Positions 8,216 through 17,625 of a stretch of DNA of 64,000 nucleotides are shown in pieces. Source of the DNA: Streptomyces sp. NBC_01116 (GTDB lineage Bacteria; Actinomycetota; Actinomycetes; Streptomycetales; Streptomycetaceae); the NCBI RefSeq assembly GCF_041435495.1, contig NZ_CP108644.1, positions 2,604,001-2,668,000 of the forward strand. The letters are read 5' to 3'. The notes beneath the pieces were generated by a model. The model did not search any database, was not told the origin of the DNA, and saw nothing but the letters and a program-made list of their open reading frames with translations. A program made the position numbers and the translations under genes. Position 1 is the stretch's first letter. Each line of letters opens with the position of its first letter.

Positions 8216-9409
8216 TCAGGCGGACATCGGCCGTTGCACCCTGATGGACTGCAACAGCCCGATCGCCACCCAGACGGCGAACATCGAGGATCCTCCGTAG
8301 GAGACGAAGGGCAGCGGCAGCCCGGCGACCGGCATGATGCCGAGCGTCATGCCGATGTTCTCGAAGGACTGGAAGGCGAACCAGGCGATGATCCCGGCGG
8401 CGACGACCGTGCCGTACAGCTCGGTGGTCTCGCGCGCGATCCGGCAGGCGCGCCACAGGATGACGCCCAGGAGCAGGAGGATCAGTCCCGCACCGAGGAA
8501 GCCCAGCTCCTCGCCGGCGACGGTGAAGACGAAGTCGGTCTGCTGCTCGGGCACGAACTGACCGGTGGTCTGGGTGCCTTCGAAGAGCCCGGTGCCGGTG
8601 AGTCCGCCGGAGCCGATCGCGATGCGGGCCTGGTTGGTGTTGTAGCCGACGCCCGCCGGGTCGAGCGCGGGGTTGGCGAAGGCCGCGAAGCGGGCGATCT
8701 GGTAGTCGTCGAGCAGGCCGAGCTGCCAGACGGCGACGGCTCCGGCCACGCCCGCGCCGAGGAGGCCGAAGACCCAGCGGTTGGAGGCCCCGGAGGCCAG
8801 CAGGATGCCGAGGACGATGACGGCCATCACCATCACCGAGCCGAGGTCCGGCATCAGCATGACGATGGCCATGGGAATGGCCGCGAGGCCCAGCGCCTTG
8901 GCGACGGTCCGGTGGTCGGGGTGGACCTGGTCGCCCGCGTCGACGCGGGCGGCCAGCAGCATCGCCATCACCAGGATGATGGTGATCTTGGTGAACTCGG
9001 AGGGCTGGATGGAGAAGCCCGCGGGGAGCTTGATCCACGCGTGGGCGCCGTTGACCGTGGTGCCGAGCGGGGTGAGGACCGCCAGGACCAGCAGCACCGA
9101 GATGCCGTAGAGGACCGGGACGGCCCCGCGCAGCGTGCGGTGGCCGAGCCAGATCGTGCCGATCATCAGGGCGACGCCGATGCCGGTGTTGAGGGCGTGC
9201 CTCAGCAGGAAGAAGTACGGGTCGCCCTGGGTGAGGTGGTCGCGGTTGCGGGTCGCGGACCACACGAGCAGGGCGCCGAGGAAGGAGAGCGCCAGCGAGG
9301 CCCCGAGCAGCGGCCAGTCCAGCCGCCGTGCGAGGGAGTCGCGGGCGGTCAGCTTGGCCCAGGAGCCCTGTTCGGGGCCGTAGCGGGAGACGGAGAAACC
9401 ATCGGCCAT
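8216..9409 (-). CDS. rodA: RodA/FtsW-family peptidoglycan glycosyltransferase (SEDS)
   Basis: SEDS membrane glycosyltransferase that polymerises lipid II for wall elongation, working with the class B PBP encoded immediately upstream. The product has 397 residues and about ten membrane segments. Typical SEDS landmarks are WIKLPAGFSIQPSEFTKI, the long extracellular loop PALDPAGVGYNTNQARIAIGSGG, and GLPLPFVSYGGSS near the C-terminus. The start at 9409 is fixed by a TGATG overlap with the stop of mrdA, so translation is probably coupled. In Streptomyces this locus acts in spore-wall synthesis and partly in vegetative growth (family knowledge). Confidence 0.93.
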   Translation of the reverse strand: MADGFSVSRYGPEQGSWAKLTARDSLARRLDWPLLGASLALSFLGALLVWSATRNRDHLTQGDPYFFLLRHALNTGIGVALMIGTIWLGHRTLRGAVPVLYGISVLLVLAVLTPLGTTVNGAHAWIKLPAGFSIQPSEFTKITIILVMAMLLAARVDAGDQVHPDHRTVAKALGLAAIPMAIVMLMPDLGSVMVMAVIVLGILLASGASNRWVFGLLGAGVAGAVAVWQLGLLDDYQIARFAAFANPALDPAGVGYNTNQARIAIGSGGLTGTGLFEGTQTTGQFVPEQQTDFVFTVAGEELGFLGAGLILLLLGVILWRACRIARETTELYGTVVAAGIIAWFAFQSFENIGMTLGIMPVAGLPLPFVSYGGSSMFAVWVAIGLLQSIRVQRPMSA

Positions 9410-11631
9410 CAGGGCTGCCTCCCGTTCGACGCCGGTGATCCGGTGAGTCCGGGCTGGCCTGCGGGCGGCAGGGGCAACTGGGGTTCCTGTCCGCCCGGCT
9501 GCTCCTCCGGCGTGACCGGGGTGGGGTCGTAGGGCTTGATCCTGGGGGCGTAGATCGAGCCGTCGGGCTGGATCTTCGGCAGGGCCTTCTGCGGCTTCGG
9601 CAGCAGGGCCCTCTTCTTGTCCTGGTTGCCCTCGGCGTCGAGGCCGTAGAGCGCGTCGTAGATCTTGCGGACGGCGGGCCCGGCGGAGCCGGAGCCGGTG
9701 CCGCCCTGGGAGATCGTCATGACGATCGTGTAGTCGTCGGTGTAGGTCGCGAACCACCCGGTGGTCTGCTTGCCGTACACCTGGGCGGTACCGGTCTTGG
9801 CGCGCATCGGGATCTTGTCCTGCGGCCAGCCGCCGAACCGCCAGGCGGCGGTGCCGCCGGGCTCGACCACGGAGCGGAGGCCCTTGTCGAGGTCCTTGAT
9901 GGTCTGGGCGCTGACCGGCAGCTTGCCACTGGCCTTGGGCTCGATCTCCTGGACGGTCTTGCCGTCGGGGCTGATCACGGCCTTGCCGACGGTGGGCTCG
10001 TGGATCGTGCCGCCGTTGCTGATGGCGGCGTAGGCGGTGGCCATCTGGATGGGCGTGACGAGCACGTCCCCCTGGCCGATCGAGTAGTTGATGCTGTCGT
10101 AGGCCTTGAGCTGGTTGCCTTCGAGGCAGCTCTCGTAGGCGATCTGCTGGACGTAGGTGCCGCCCTTCTTGCCCTCCTTGCACCAGGCGTCCTTGTTGGC
10201 CGCCCAGAAGTCCTGCTTCCACTGGCGGTCCGGGATGCGGCCCTTGACCTCGTTGGGCAGGTCGATGCCGGTCTCGGAGCCGAGGCCGAAGTCACGGGCG
10301 GTGCGGTAGAACCAGTCCTTGGCGTCCTTCTTCGGCTTTATGCCGCCGTCCTTCGCCCACTCCTCGTGACCGAGGCGGTAGAAGACGGTGTTGCAGGAGT
10401 ACTTCAGCGCGTCGCCGAGGGTGATGGGGCCGTGGCCCTGGGACTCGAAGTTCGCGAAGGTCTGGTTGCCCAGGCTGTAGGAGCTGCTGCACTGGTAGAG
10501 GTCGTTGAAGGCGTGGCCGGCGCGCACCGCGGCACTCGCCGACACCACCTTGAAGATCGAGCCGGCGGGGGCCTGGCCCTGGATGCCCCGGTTGAGCAGC
10601 GGGTAGTTCGACTTCTTGCTCGTGAGCTTGGCGTACTCCTTGCCGGAGATGCCGCCGACCCAGGCGTTGGGGTCGTAGTCGGGCTGGGAGGCCATCGACA
10701 CGATGCGGCCCGTCTTGGACTCCATGACGACGACGGCGCCGGAATCGGCCTCGTACTTCCGGCCGGTGATCTTGTCGGTCTCGCCGCGGACCAGCTTCAT
10801 CGCGGCGGCGAGCTCGTACTCGGCCACCGCCTGGACGCGGGCGTCGAGGCTGGTGACGAGGGTGGAGCCGGACACGGCCGGGTCGTTCTCCGCCTCGCCC
10901 ATGACGCGGCCGAGGTTGTCGACCTCGTAGCGGGTGACGCCCGCCTTGCCGCGCAGCTCCTTGTCGTAGGTGCGCTCCAGGCCGGACCGGCCGACCTGGT
11001 CGGAGCGGAGGTAGGGCGACGGGCCGTCCTGCGCCTTCTGGATCTCGTCGTCGGTGACGGGCGAGAGGTAGCCGAGGACCTGCGCGGTCTTCGCCTTGCC
11101 GGGTGCGGCGTAGCGGCGTACGGCGGTGGGTTCGGCGGTGATGCCGGGGAAGTCCTCGGCGCGCTCGCGGATCTGGAGGGCCTGCTGCGTGGTGGCCTCG
11201 TCGGTGACCGGGATCGGCTGGTACGGCGATCCGTTCCAGCAGGGCTGGGGGGTCTTGGAGTCGCAGAGGCGGACCTTGTCCCGGACGTCCTTCGCCTTCA
11301 TGTCCAGGACGTCGGCGAGCCGGGTGAGGACGCCGACGCCGTCGTCCTTCATCTTGAGCAGCTCGGTGCGGCTCGCGGAGACGACGAGGCGGGTCTCGTT
11401 GTCGGCGAGCGGCACGCCGCGGGCGTCGAGGATCGAGCCGCGCACGGCGGGCTGGACGACCTGCTGCACACCGTTGCCCGCGGCTTCGGCGGTGTACTCG
11501 TCGCCGTTGCGGATCTGGAGGTACCACAGCCGCCCGCCGAGGGTGAGCAGCAGCGAGAAGACGAGGACCTGGATGACGATGAGCCGGATCTGGACCCGCT
11601 GGGTCCGCCCGGTCTCGGGAATGTTGCTCAC
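9409..11631 (-). CDS. mrdA: Penicillin-binding protein 2 (class B transpeptidase)
   Basis: Class B PBP that cross-links peptidoglycan; anchored by one N-terminal membrane helix (residues ~15-36) with the domain outside. The N-terminal dimerisation region is followed by a transpeptidase domain with catalytic motifs SIFK (Ser358, Lys361), SCN (412-414) and KTG (612-614). The 740-residue form starts at GTG 11631 (VSNIPETGRTQRVQ); longer in-frame extensions run into mreD coding sequence and are unlikely. The C-terminal tail is Pro/Gln-rich. Partner SEDS protein RodA overlaps by one base downstream, and mreD lies 64 nt upstream. Confidence 0.94.
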   Translation of the reverse strand: MSNIPETGRTQRVQIRLIVIQVLVFSLLLTLGGRLWYLQIRNGDEYTAEAAGNGVQQVVQPAVRGSILDARGVPLADNETRLVVSASRTELLKMKDDGVGVLTRLADVLDMKAKDVRDKVRLCDSKTPQPCWNGSPYQPIPVTDEATTQQALQIRERAEDFPGITAEPTAVRRYAAPGKAKTAQVLGYLSPVTDDEIQKAQDGPSPYLRSDQVGRSGLERTYDKELRGKAGVTRYEVDNLGRVMGEAENDPAVSGSTLVTSLDARVQAVAEYELAAAMKLVRGETDKITGRKYEADSGAVVVMESKTGRIVSMASQPDYDPNAWVGGISGKEYAKLTSKKSNYPLLNRGIQGQAPAGSIFKVVSASAAVRAGHAFNDLYQCSSSYSLGNQTFANFESQGHGPITLGDALKYSCNTVFYRLGHEEWAKDGGIKPKKDAKDWFYRTARDFGLGSETGIDLPNEVKGRIPDRQWKQDFWAANKDAWCKEGKKGGTYVQQIAYESCLEGNQLKAYDSINYSIGQGDVLVTPIQMATAYAAISNGGTIHEPTVGKAVISPDGKTVQEIEPKASGKLPVSAQTIKDLDKGLRSVVEPGGTAAWRFGGWPQDKIPMRAKTGTAQVYGKQTTGWFATYTDDYTIVMTISQGGTGSGSAGPAVRKIYDALYGLDAEGNQDKKRALLPKPQKALPKIQPDGSIYAPRIKPYDPTPVTPEEQPGGQEPQLPLPPAGQPGLTGSPASNGRQP

Positions 11632-11695
11632 GCGGTGCCCCCGTCGGTGGTGCTGCTGCTGGGGGTACGGGGGTCGTCCCCCGGGAAGCACGGCC

Positions 11696-12361
11696 TCACA
11701 GTCGCTTGACCCCCTTGATCCTGCCCGCGCGGGCGGCGCGGCTGCGGGCGGCCTTGACGCGCAGCCCGCCGCGCTGGTTGCCGATCCGCAGACCGGTGCC
11801 CGAGGCGAGCCAGCCGGCGGCGACGTCGTTGCCGCCGGACGAGGACTCGGCGAGCGGATCGTGCTCCGTGCGTCTGGCCAGCGCCATGATGAGCGGCACC
11901 ACGAAGGGTGCCAGCAGCAGGTCGTAGACCGCGGCCGTGAACAGCAGGCTGCCCAGGCCCACATGGCGGGCGGCGGTGTCCCCGACGAGCGCGCCGACAC
12001 CCGCGTACAGCAGGGTCGAGCCGATCGCGGCGGCGACGACCGCGGCCATCGGGGCGAAGGCCGACTTCAGCTGCCCGTTCTCCGGGCGGATCATGCCCGC
12101 GAGGTAGCCGATGACGCAGAGCACCAGGGCGTAGCGTCCGGCGGCGTGGTCGGCGGGCGGGGCGAGGTCCGCGAGGAGCCCCGCGCCGAAGCCGATGAGG
12201 GAGCCGCTGACCGGCCCGTACACGAAGGCGAGCCCGAGGACGGTGAGGAGCAGCAGATCGGGGACGGCTCCGGGGAGCTGGAGGCGGGCGAGGACGGAGA
12301 CCTGGACGACGAGGGCGACGACGACCAGGACGATCGAGAGCAGAGTCCGGTTGATGCGCAT
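11696..12361 (-). CDS. mreD: Rod shape-determining protein MreD
   Basis: Polytopic membrane subunit of the Mre elongation complex, 221 residues with about five membrane helices (LLSIVLVVVALVVQVSV, LPGAVPDLLLLTVLGLAF and others). The C-terminal ~50 residues are basic and longer than in most MreD proteins (GLRVKAARSRAARAGRIKG), which would face the cytoplasm. It sits 11 nt after mreC and 64 nt before mrdA in the same direction, the standard mreBCD-mrdA-rodA order of Streptomyces. Starts at ATG 12361. Confidence 0.9.
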   Translation of the reverse strand: MRINRTLLSIVLVVVALVVQVSVLARLQLPGAVPDLLLLTVLGLAFVYGPVSGSLIGFGAGLLADLAPPADHAAGRYALVLCVIGYLAGMIRPENGQLKSAFAPMAAVVAAAIGSTLLYAGVGALVGDTAARHVGLGSLLFTAAVYDLLLAPFVVPLIMALARRTEHDPLAESSSGGNDVAAGWLASGTGLRIGNQRGGLRVKAARSRAARAGRIKGVKRL

Positions 12362-12372
12362 GGGGATCAGCT

Positions 12373-13434
12373 CTACTCCTGGTCGTTGGCCGCGTTGTCG
12401 GGTTGGGCGTTGTCGGGTTGGGCGTTGCCCTGCTGGTCGCCTGCCGCGTCACCGGCGGCGTCGCCGCCCTGCTCGTTGATGTTGCCGACGACCTTGCCGG
12501 AGCCGTCCACCAGGTCGCCGTTGGGCTGGACCGTGACGGTGACCGTGGGGGTCGGCTTCGGCTTCGTCTTGACGGGCTGCTTGGGCAGGACCATGTCGCG
12601 CGGGTCCTCGCGGGGGGCCTGCACGACGATGCCGACGATGTCGAGCTTGGTGAACCCGACGTACGGCTTCACGTACACGGTCCTCGTCAGCGCGCCGCCG
12701 GAGGGGTCGACGCGGACGACCTCGCCGACCGGCACTCCGGGCACGAAGGGCTTGTCCTTGCTGGAGCCGAAGGTGACCAGCCGGTCGCCGGCCTTCACCT
12801 TGGCCTTGCCGTTGAGGAACTGCACCGACAGCGGGCGCGAGCCCTGGCCGGTGGCGAAGCCGAGCTCGTCGGTCTTCTCCATCCGGGTGCCGACGGTGAA
12901 GTCGGGGTCGTTGGCGAGCAGGACCGTCGCGGTGTCGGGGCCGACGGTGGTGACCCGGCCGACCAGCCCCTCCCCGTTGAGGACGGTCATGTCGCGGCGG
13001 ATGCCGTCGTCGGCCCCGGCGTCGATGGTGACCGTCCAGGAGAAGCCCTGGGCCGCTCCTATGGCGATGACCTCGGCGCCCTTGATGCCGTACTGTCCGG
13101 CGCCCGCGTTCTTCAGCATGGCGTCGAGCTGGCGGACCCGGCTGTTGGTGCGGTCGTCGCTGCCGAGCTTGGCCTTCAGCGCGGCGTTCTCCTGCTCCAG
13201 GGTGGAGATCCGGTCGTGCCGGTTGCCGGAGTCCCGTACCGCGCCTATGGCGTTGCCCACCGGGTCGACCGCTGCCGCCACGCCGTTCTCGACCGGGCCG
13301 AAGACGGTGGCCGCGGCCTGCCGTGCGCCGTCGACAGGTGACTCCTCGCCGCCTCGGATATCCACCGTGATCAGGGCGAATGCGATGGCGATCAGCAGCA
13401 CCAGGAGCAGCCGGCTCTCTCGTGTGTCCCTCAC
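12373..13434 (-). CDS. mreC: Rod shape-determining protein MreC
   Basis: Membrane-anchored periplasmic-side scaffold of the elongation machinery. It has one N-terminal helix (RLLLVLLIAIAFALITV), a coiled coil (ISTLEQENAALKAKL, about residues 78-95), then the beta-barrel MreC core with GLVGRV and the second barrel to about residue 280. The C-terminal ~70 residues are an unusual disordered extension with Thr/Val/Pro and repeats (GDAAGDAAGD, NAQPDNAQPDN). Start is GTG at 13434. It is separated from mreB by 200 nt containing a terminator-like hairpin. Confidence 0.92.
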   Translation of the reverse strand: MRDTRESRLLLVLLIAIAFALITVDIRGGEESPVDGARQAAATVFGPVENGVAAAVDPVGNAIGAVRDSGNRHDRISTLEQENAALKAKLGSDDRTNSRVRQLDAMLKNAGAGQYGIKGAEVIAIGAAQGFSWTVTIDAGADDGIRRDMTVLNGEGLVGRVTTVGPDTATVLLANDPDFTVGTRMEKTDELGFATGQGSRPLSVQFLNGKAKVKAGDRLVTFGSSKDKPFVPGVPVGEVVRVDPSGGALTRTVYVKPYVGFTKLDIVGIVVQAPREDPRDMVLPKQPVKTKPKPTPTVTVTVQPNGDLVDGSGKVVGNINEQGGDAAGDAAGDQQGNAQPDNAQPDNAANDQE

Positions 13435-13555
13435 GTGCGGCGGCCGTGCCTTCCTCGTCGGAATGTTCGTGCCTGTGTGTACGTCGCTGTACGTGCGTGC
13501 GTACGCGTGGATGTGTCTCCGCGTCCCGCACCTGCAGCAACGATCTATATCAACG

Positions 13556-13592
13556 ATCCGGCGGGCGGAGCGTCAGCGTCCGCTCGCCGGAT
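13556..13592 (-). terminator. Hairpin between mreB and mreC
   Basis: Arms ATCCGGCGGGCGGA (13556-13569) and TCCGCTCGCCGGAT (13579-13592) pair over 14 positions with one exception, about 40 nt after the mreB stop. This could terminate or attenuate transcription so that mreB is made in excess over mreC, mreD, mrdA and rodA. Confidence 0.6.
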
Positions 13593-13634
13593 ATCGGGTG
13601 GTGTCCCCCGAGGGGGCCGCCTCCCGGAGGTGCT

Positions 13635-14654
13635 CTAGCGGCGGGGCTGGGCGTCCAGCACCTGCTGGAGCGCCTCGAACTCCTCGACGCACTTGCCGGA
13701 GCCGAGCGCCACCGAGTCCAGCGGGTCCTCGGCGATGTGGATCGGCATGCCCGTCTCGTGGCGCAGCCGCTCGTCCAGTCCGCGCAGCAGCGCGCCGCCG
13801 CCGGTGAGGACGATGCCGCGGTCCATGACGTCGCCGGACAGCTCGGGCGGGCACTTGTCGAGCGTCGTCTTCACGGCGTCGACGATCGCGTTGACCGGCT
13901 CCTCGATGGCCTTGCGGACCTCGGCGGCCGAGATGACGACCGTCTTCGGCAGTCCGGAGACCAGGTCGCGACCGCGGATCTCGGTGTGCTCGTCCTTCTC
14001 CAGGTCGAACGCCGAACCGATGGTGATCTTGATCTGTTCGGCGGTCCGCTCACCGAGGAGGAGTGAGTACTCCTTCTTGATGTGCTGGATGATCGCGTTG
14101 TCCAGCTCGTCACCGGCGGTGCGGATCGACTGGGCGGTGACGATGCCGCCGAGCGAGATCACGGCGACCTCGGTGGTGCCGCCGCCGATGTCGACGACCA
14201 TGTTCCCGGTGGCCTCGTGGACCGGCAGGCCGGAGCCGATGGCCGCGGCCATGGGCTCCTCGATGATGTGCACCTGGCGCGCGCCGGCCTGCGTGGACGC
14301 CTCGATGACGGCGCGGCGCTCGACCCCGGTGATACCGGAGGGCACACAGACGACGACGCGGGGGCGGGCCAGATAGCGACGCTTGTGGATCTTGAGGATG
14401 AAGTAGCGGAGCATGCGCTCGGTGATCTCGAAGTCGGCGATCACGCCGTCCTTCAGCGGCCGCACGGCAACGATGTTGCCCGGTGTGCGCCCGATCATCT
14501 TCTTGGCCTCGGAGCCGACCGCCAGAATTCCGCCGGTGTTGGTGTTGATGGCCACGACGGACGGCTCGTTCAGAACGATGCCGCGCCCCCTGACGTACAC
14601 CAGCGTGTTGGCAGTCCCGAGGTCGATAGCCATGTCACGGCCGATGAACGACAT
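13635..14654 (-). CDS. mreB: Rod shape-determining actin homologue MreB
   Basis: Actin-like ATPase that organises wall synthesis at the inner face of the membrane; in Streptomyces chiefly needed for spore wall integrity (family knowledge). The 339-residue product shows phosphate loop 1 ([13 protein letters not shown]), phosphate loop 2 ([16 protein letters not shown]) and the adenosine motif ([14 protein letters not shown]). Start ATG 14654 (MSFIGRD) has GGGGAA 3-8 nt upstream; an in-frame start 7 codons earlier lacks support. First gene of the mre/mrd cluster. Confidence 0.95.
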   Translation of the reverse strand: MSFIGRDMAIDLGTANTLVYVRGRGIVLNEPSVVAINTNTGGILAVGSEAKKMIGRTPGNIVAVRPLKDGVIADFEITERMLRYFILKIHKRRYLARPRVVVCVPSGITGVERRAVIEASTQAGARQVHIIEEPMAAAIGSGLPVHEATGNMVVDIGGGTTEVAVISLGGIVTAQSIRTAGDELDNAIIQHIKKEYSLLLGERTAEQIKITIGSAFDLEKDEHTEIRGRDLVSGLPKTVVISAAEVRKAIEEPVNAIVDAVKTTLDKCPPELSGDVMDRGIVLTGGGALLRGLDERLRHETGMPIHIAEDPLDSVALGSGKCVEEFEALQQVLDAQPRR

Positions 14655-14886
14655 TGAGTTCCCCTTGTTCCCCATGAGGATGCGTCGGGCCTTCCCAGGT
14701 AGCGAAGATGGCTTGTTCTGGTAGGCGAGGTTGGCGCTGCGGGCGTGGAAGCTTCCATCGTAGTGCCGTATGCACGGACACAGCGCGAGGGTCCTTCGCC
14801 AGTGTGAGCGGAACGGGTGCCCGTTCTACCCATGGTGACGTTACGTCGGAGGGATGCGTTCCCGCGATCCCAAACCCTATGCCGAA

Positions 14887-14912
14887 GGGCGACCGAATTA
14901 CTTCGGTCGCCC
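14887..14912 (-). terminator. Hairpin downstream of ndk
   Basis: Perfect 11-bp inverted repeat, GGGCGACCGAA (14887-14897) and TTCGGTCGCCC (14902-14912), with a 4-nt loop, 31 nt after the ndk stop. The rest of 14655-14942 is the mreB upstream region; I see no strong sigma-70-type promoter in it. Confidence 0.8.
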
Positions 14913-14942
14913 CAGGCGTACAGCGCTGTTTGGCCGATCGGG

Positions 14943-15356
14943 TCAGGAAAGTCCCGGAAAGAAAAGCTTCAGTTCTCGCTCAGCGGACTCCTCGGAGTCC
15001 GAGGCGTGGATGAGGTTCTCGCGGGTGATCGTGCCGAAGTCACCGCGGATGGACCCGGGCGCGGCGGCGATCGGGTCGGTGGGGCCGGCCAGGGTACGGA
15101 CGCCCTCGATGACCCGCTCACCTTCGGCCACCAGGGCGACGACGGGGCCGGACTGCATGAACTCCATGAGCGGCTCGTAGAACGGGCGGCCCTGGTGCTC
15201 GCCGTAGTGCTGCTCCAGCGTCCCGTGGTCCAGGGTGCGCAGCTCCAGCGCGGTGATCCGCCAGTCCGCCTTGCGCTCGATGCGGCCGACGATCTCGCCG
15301 ATCAGGCCACGGCGGACCGCGTCGGGCTTGAGCAGGACGAGAGTGCGCTGAGTCAT
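14943..15356 (-). CDS. ndk: Nucleoside-diphosphate kinase
   Basis: Transfers the gamma phosphate of ATP to nucleoside diphosphates through a phospho-histidine intermediate, balancing NTP and dNTP pools in the cytoplasm. At 137 residues it has the standard length. The catalytic histidine is His117 in the signature NLIHASDS, where most family members have HGSDS, a mild and tolerated change. LLKPDAVRRGLIGEIVGRIE is the conserved N-terminus. Start ATG 15356. It has its own terminator and lies between mreB and DUF4233/folC, all minus strand. Confidence 0.96.
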   Translation of the reverse strand: MTQRTLVLLKPDAVRRGLIGEIVGRIERKADWRITALELRTLDHGTLEQHYGEHQGRPFYEPLMEFMQSGPVVALVAEGERVIEGVRTLAGPTDPIAAAPGSIRGDFGTITRENLIHASDSEESAERELKLFFPGLS

Positions 15357-15595
15357 GTACGGCTCCTTGCAAGGCCAGGCATACGGGTGCGGTGAGGGCG
15401 AGATTACAGGGGTTCGGAGGCGGGTCTGCGCCCGGGTTCACCCAGGGTCACCTTCAGGCCCCGGATTCCCGGGGCCGGGAGGGTCGAGCCGCGCGTGTCG
15501 CCGGGCCCGGCCCCGCACGATCCGGAGATCCGGGCGGAGGGAGCAGGCCCGGAGCCCCAGGGGCCGATGCACCGGGGCCTCGGAGCCTCAGGACC

Positions 15596-15949
15596 TCAGG
15601 CCGTGGCCTCTTCGGCTTCCTGTCGGGCGGCCCAGTCGGCCTTGGCCTCGTCGATCTTGCGGCCGTAGTGGATCGAGGCCCACCACAGTGCGCCGAAGGC
15701 CAGCCCCAGGATGAACATCACCGGGACCACGAACCCGCTCAGGACCAGCGCGACCTGGAGCGCCCAGCCCAGCTGGACACCGCCGGGCCGGGTGATCATG
15801 CCGCACAGCAGCACGGAGAGGGCCATGCCGATGCCGCACACCGTCCAGACCACGGCCATGGAAGCGTCGTCCAGCTTCATCGCGACGAGACCGGCGAAGC
15901 CGATCACGAAGAACTCACCGATCAGCGTCGAGGCGCAGAGCGTCCGCAT
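15596..15949 (-). CDS. DUF4233 membrane protein
   Basis: Small membrane protein of the actinobacterial DUF4233 family, 117 residues and four predicted helices (TLIGEFFVIGFAGLVAM, VVWTVCGIGMALSVLLCGM, WALQVALVLSGFVVPVMFILGLAF). The soluble C-terminus is charged (RKIDEAKADWAARQEAEE). Function unknown; it is consistently encoded just after folC in Streptomyces (recollection), and here starts 8 nt after the folC stop with GAAGG overlapping the region before ATG 15949. Probably cotranscribed with folC. Confidence 0.88.
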   Translation of the reverse strand: MRTLCASTLIGEFFVIGFAGLVAMKLDDASMAVVWTVCGIGMALSVLLCGMITRPGGVQLGWALQVALVLSGFVVPVMFILGLAFGALWWASIHYGRKIDEAKADWAARQEAEEATA

Positions 15950-15957
15950 CCTTCTTC

Positions 15958-17520
15958 TCAGCCCCTTCCCAGCAGCAGCCGGGCTTCGCCGACCGTGATC
16001 ACGGATCCGGTCACCAGCACCCCGGCGCCCGCGTACTCGTCCTCCTCCTCGGCCAGCGTGATCGCCGCCTCCAGCGCGTCGTCGAGCCGCGGCTCCACCT
16101 GGACCCGGTCGTTGCCGAAGACCTCGACGGCGATCGCGGCCAGCTCGTCCGCGTCCATCGCGCGGGCGGTGGAGTTCTGCGTGACGACGATCTCGGCGAA
16201 GATCGGCTCGAAGGCCTCCAGGAGCCCGCGGGCGTCCTTGTCGCCGCTCGTGCCGACCACGCCGATCAGCCGGGAGAAGCTGAACGCCTCGGAGACGCCG
16301 TCCGCCGCCGCCTTGGCTCCCGCCGGGTTGTGCGCGGCGTCCAGCACGACGGTCGGGCTGGAGCGCACGACCTCCAGGCGGCCGGGCGAGAGCACCGAGG
16401 CGAACGCCTTGCGGATCGCGTCGATGTCGAGCGAGCGGGCCTGCTCGGCGCCGATGCCGAAGAACGCCTCGACGGCGGAGAGCGCCACCGCGGCGTTGTG
16501 CGCCTGGTGGGCTCCGTACAGCGGAAGGAAGATGTCTGTGTACTCGGTGGCCGCGCCACCGAGCCCGCGCAGCGTCAGCAGCTGTCCGCCGACCGCGATC
16601 TCCCGCGAGGTGACGCCGAACTCCATGCCCTCGCGGGCCACGGTGGCGTCGACCTCGACGGCCTTCTTGAGCATCACCTGCGCGGCGTCCACCGGCTGCT
16701 GGGCCAGGATGACCGTGGCGCCCTGCTTGATGACGCCGGACTTCTCGCCGGCGATCTCGGCGGGCGTGGTGCCGAGCCGGTCGGTGTGGTCGAGCGAGAT
16801 GGGGGTGACGACGGCGACCGTGGAGTCGATGACGTTCGTCGCGTCCCAGGTGCCGCCCATGCCGACCTCGACGACCGCCACGTCGACGGGCGCGTCGGCG
16901 AAGGCCGCGTACGCCATGCCGGTGAGGACCTCGAAGAAGGAGAGCCGGTAGGGCTGCTGGGCGTCGACCATCTCGACGTACGGCTTGACGTCCTCGTACG
17001 TCTCGATGAACCGCTCGGGCTCGATCGGGGAGCCGTCCAGGCTGATCCGCTCGGTGATCGACTGGACGTGCGGCGAGGTGTAGCGGCCGGTGCGCAGCTC
17101 GAAGGCGTTGAGCAGGGCCTCGATCATGCGGGCCGTGCTGGTCTTGCCGTTGGTGCCGGTGATGTGGATGGAGGGGTAGGCGCGCTGCGGCTCGCCGAGG
17201 ACGTCCATCAGCGCGGCGATGCGCGTGACGGACGGCTCCAGCTTGGTCTCGCCCCAGCGTCCGGCGAGCTCCTGCTCCACCGCGCGCAGCGCCTTGTCGG
17301 TCTCGGGGTCGGCCGGGCGGGCCGGGACCGCTTCGCCCTGCGGCTGACCCGAGTGGGCGCGCAGTGTGCGGCTCCCGGCCTCGATCACCGCCAGGTCGGG
17401 GTCGCGCTGGGTCGCCTCGTCGACGATCTCCTCGAAGGTGTCGTCGGGATCGGGCGCGTCGTGCCGGTCTGAAGGGCGGGGCTCACTCACGGGGCCCAGT
17501 CTACGGATGGGCACCGACAT
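15958..17520 (-). CDS. folC: Folylpolyglutamate / dihydrofolate synthase
   Basis: Mur-ligase-family enzyme adding glutamate to folates (and to dihydropteroate in bifunctional forms), ATP-dependent, cytoplasmic. The P-loop ITGTNGKTSTAR lies near residues 119-131. It is followed by the VEVGMGGTWDATN motif, SLDHTDRLG and the C-terminal ligase motif VLDAAHNPAGAKA. The 520-residue form carries an ~75-residue acidic N-terminal extension typical of Streptomyces FolC. Start uncertain: ATG 17520 or GTG 17490 (VSEPRPSDRH); neither has a good Shine-Dalgarno. DUF4233 follows in the same transcript. Confidence 0.93.
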   Translation of the reverse strand: MSVPIRRLGPVSEPRPSDRHDAPDPDDTFEEIVDEATQRDPDLAVIEAGSRTLRAHSGQPQGEAVPARPADPETDKALRAVEQELAGRWGETKLEPSVTRIAALMDVLGEPQRAYPSIHITGTNGKTSTARMIEALLNAFELRTGRYTSPHVQSITERISLDGSPIEPERFIETYEDVKPYVEMVDAQQPYRLSFFEVLTGMAYAAFADAPVDVAVVEVGMGGTWDATNVIDSTVAVVTPISLDHTDRLGTTPAEIAGEKSGVIKQGATVILAQQPVDAAQVMLKKAVEVDATVAREGMEFGVTSREIAVGGQLLTLRGLGGAATEYTDIFLPLYGAHQAHNAAVALSAVEAFFGIGAEQARSLDIDAIRKAFASVLSPGRLEVVRSSPTVVLDAAHNPAGAKAAADGVSEAFSFSRLIGVVGTSGDKDARGLLEAFEPIFAEIVVTQNSTARAMDADELAAIAVEVFGNDRVQVEPRLDDALEAAITLAEEEDEYAGAGVLVTGSVITVGEARLLLGRG

Positions 17521-17568
17521 CGCGCGCAGCGCCCGGCGGAGTGGGACGGGCGGGGCGCGGAGGACGTA

Positions 17569-17616
17569 CGGCGAAGCCCCCGCGTCCCCGGCCGGTCGGG
17601 GTGCGGGGGCTTCGCC
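17569..17616 (-). terminator. Terminator downstream of valS
   Basis: Inverted repeat with arms GCGAAGCCCCCGC and GCGGGGGCTTCGC around a GC-rich loop that itself contains ccccggccggtcgggg. It lies just beyond the valS stop and before folC, so folC probably has its own promoter or depends on read-through. Confidence 0.75.
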
Positions 17617-17625
17617 CGGAGCTGA

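Noticed and set aside
8216..10222. A 668-residue extended RodA
   Set aside because: The frame runs through mrdA antisense-free but out-of-frame sequence; the TGATG overlap and family length place the start at 9409.
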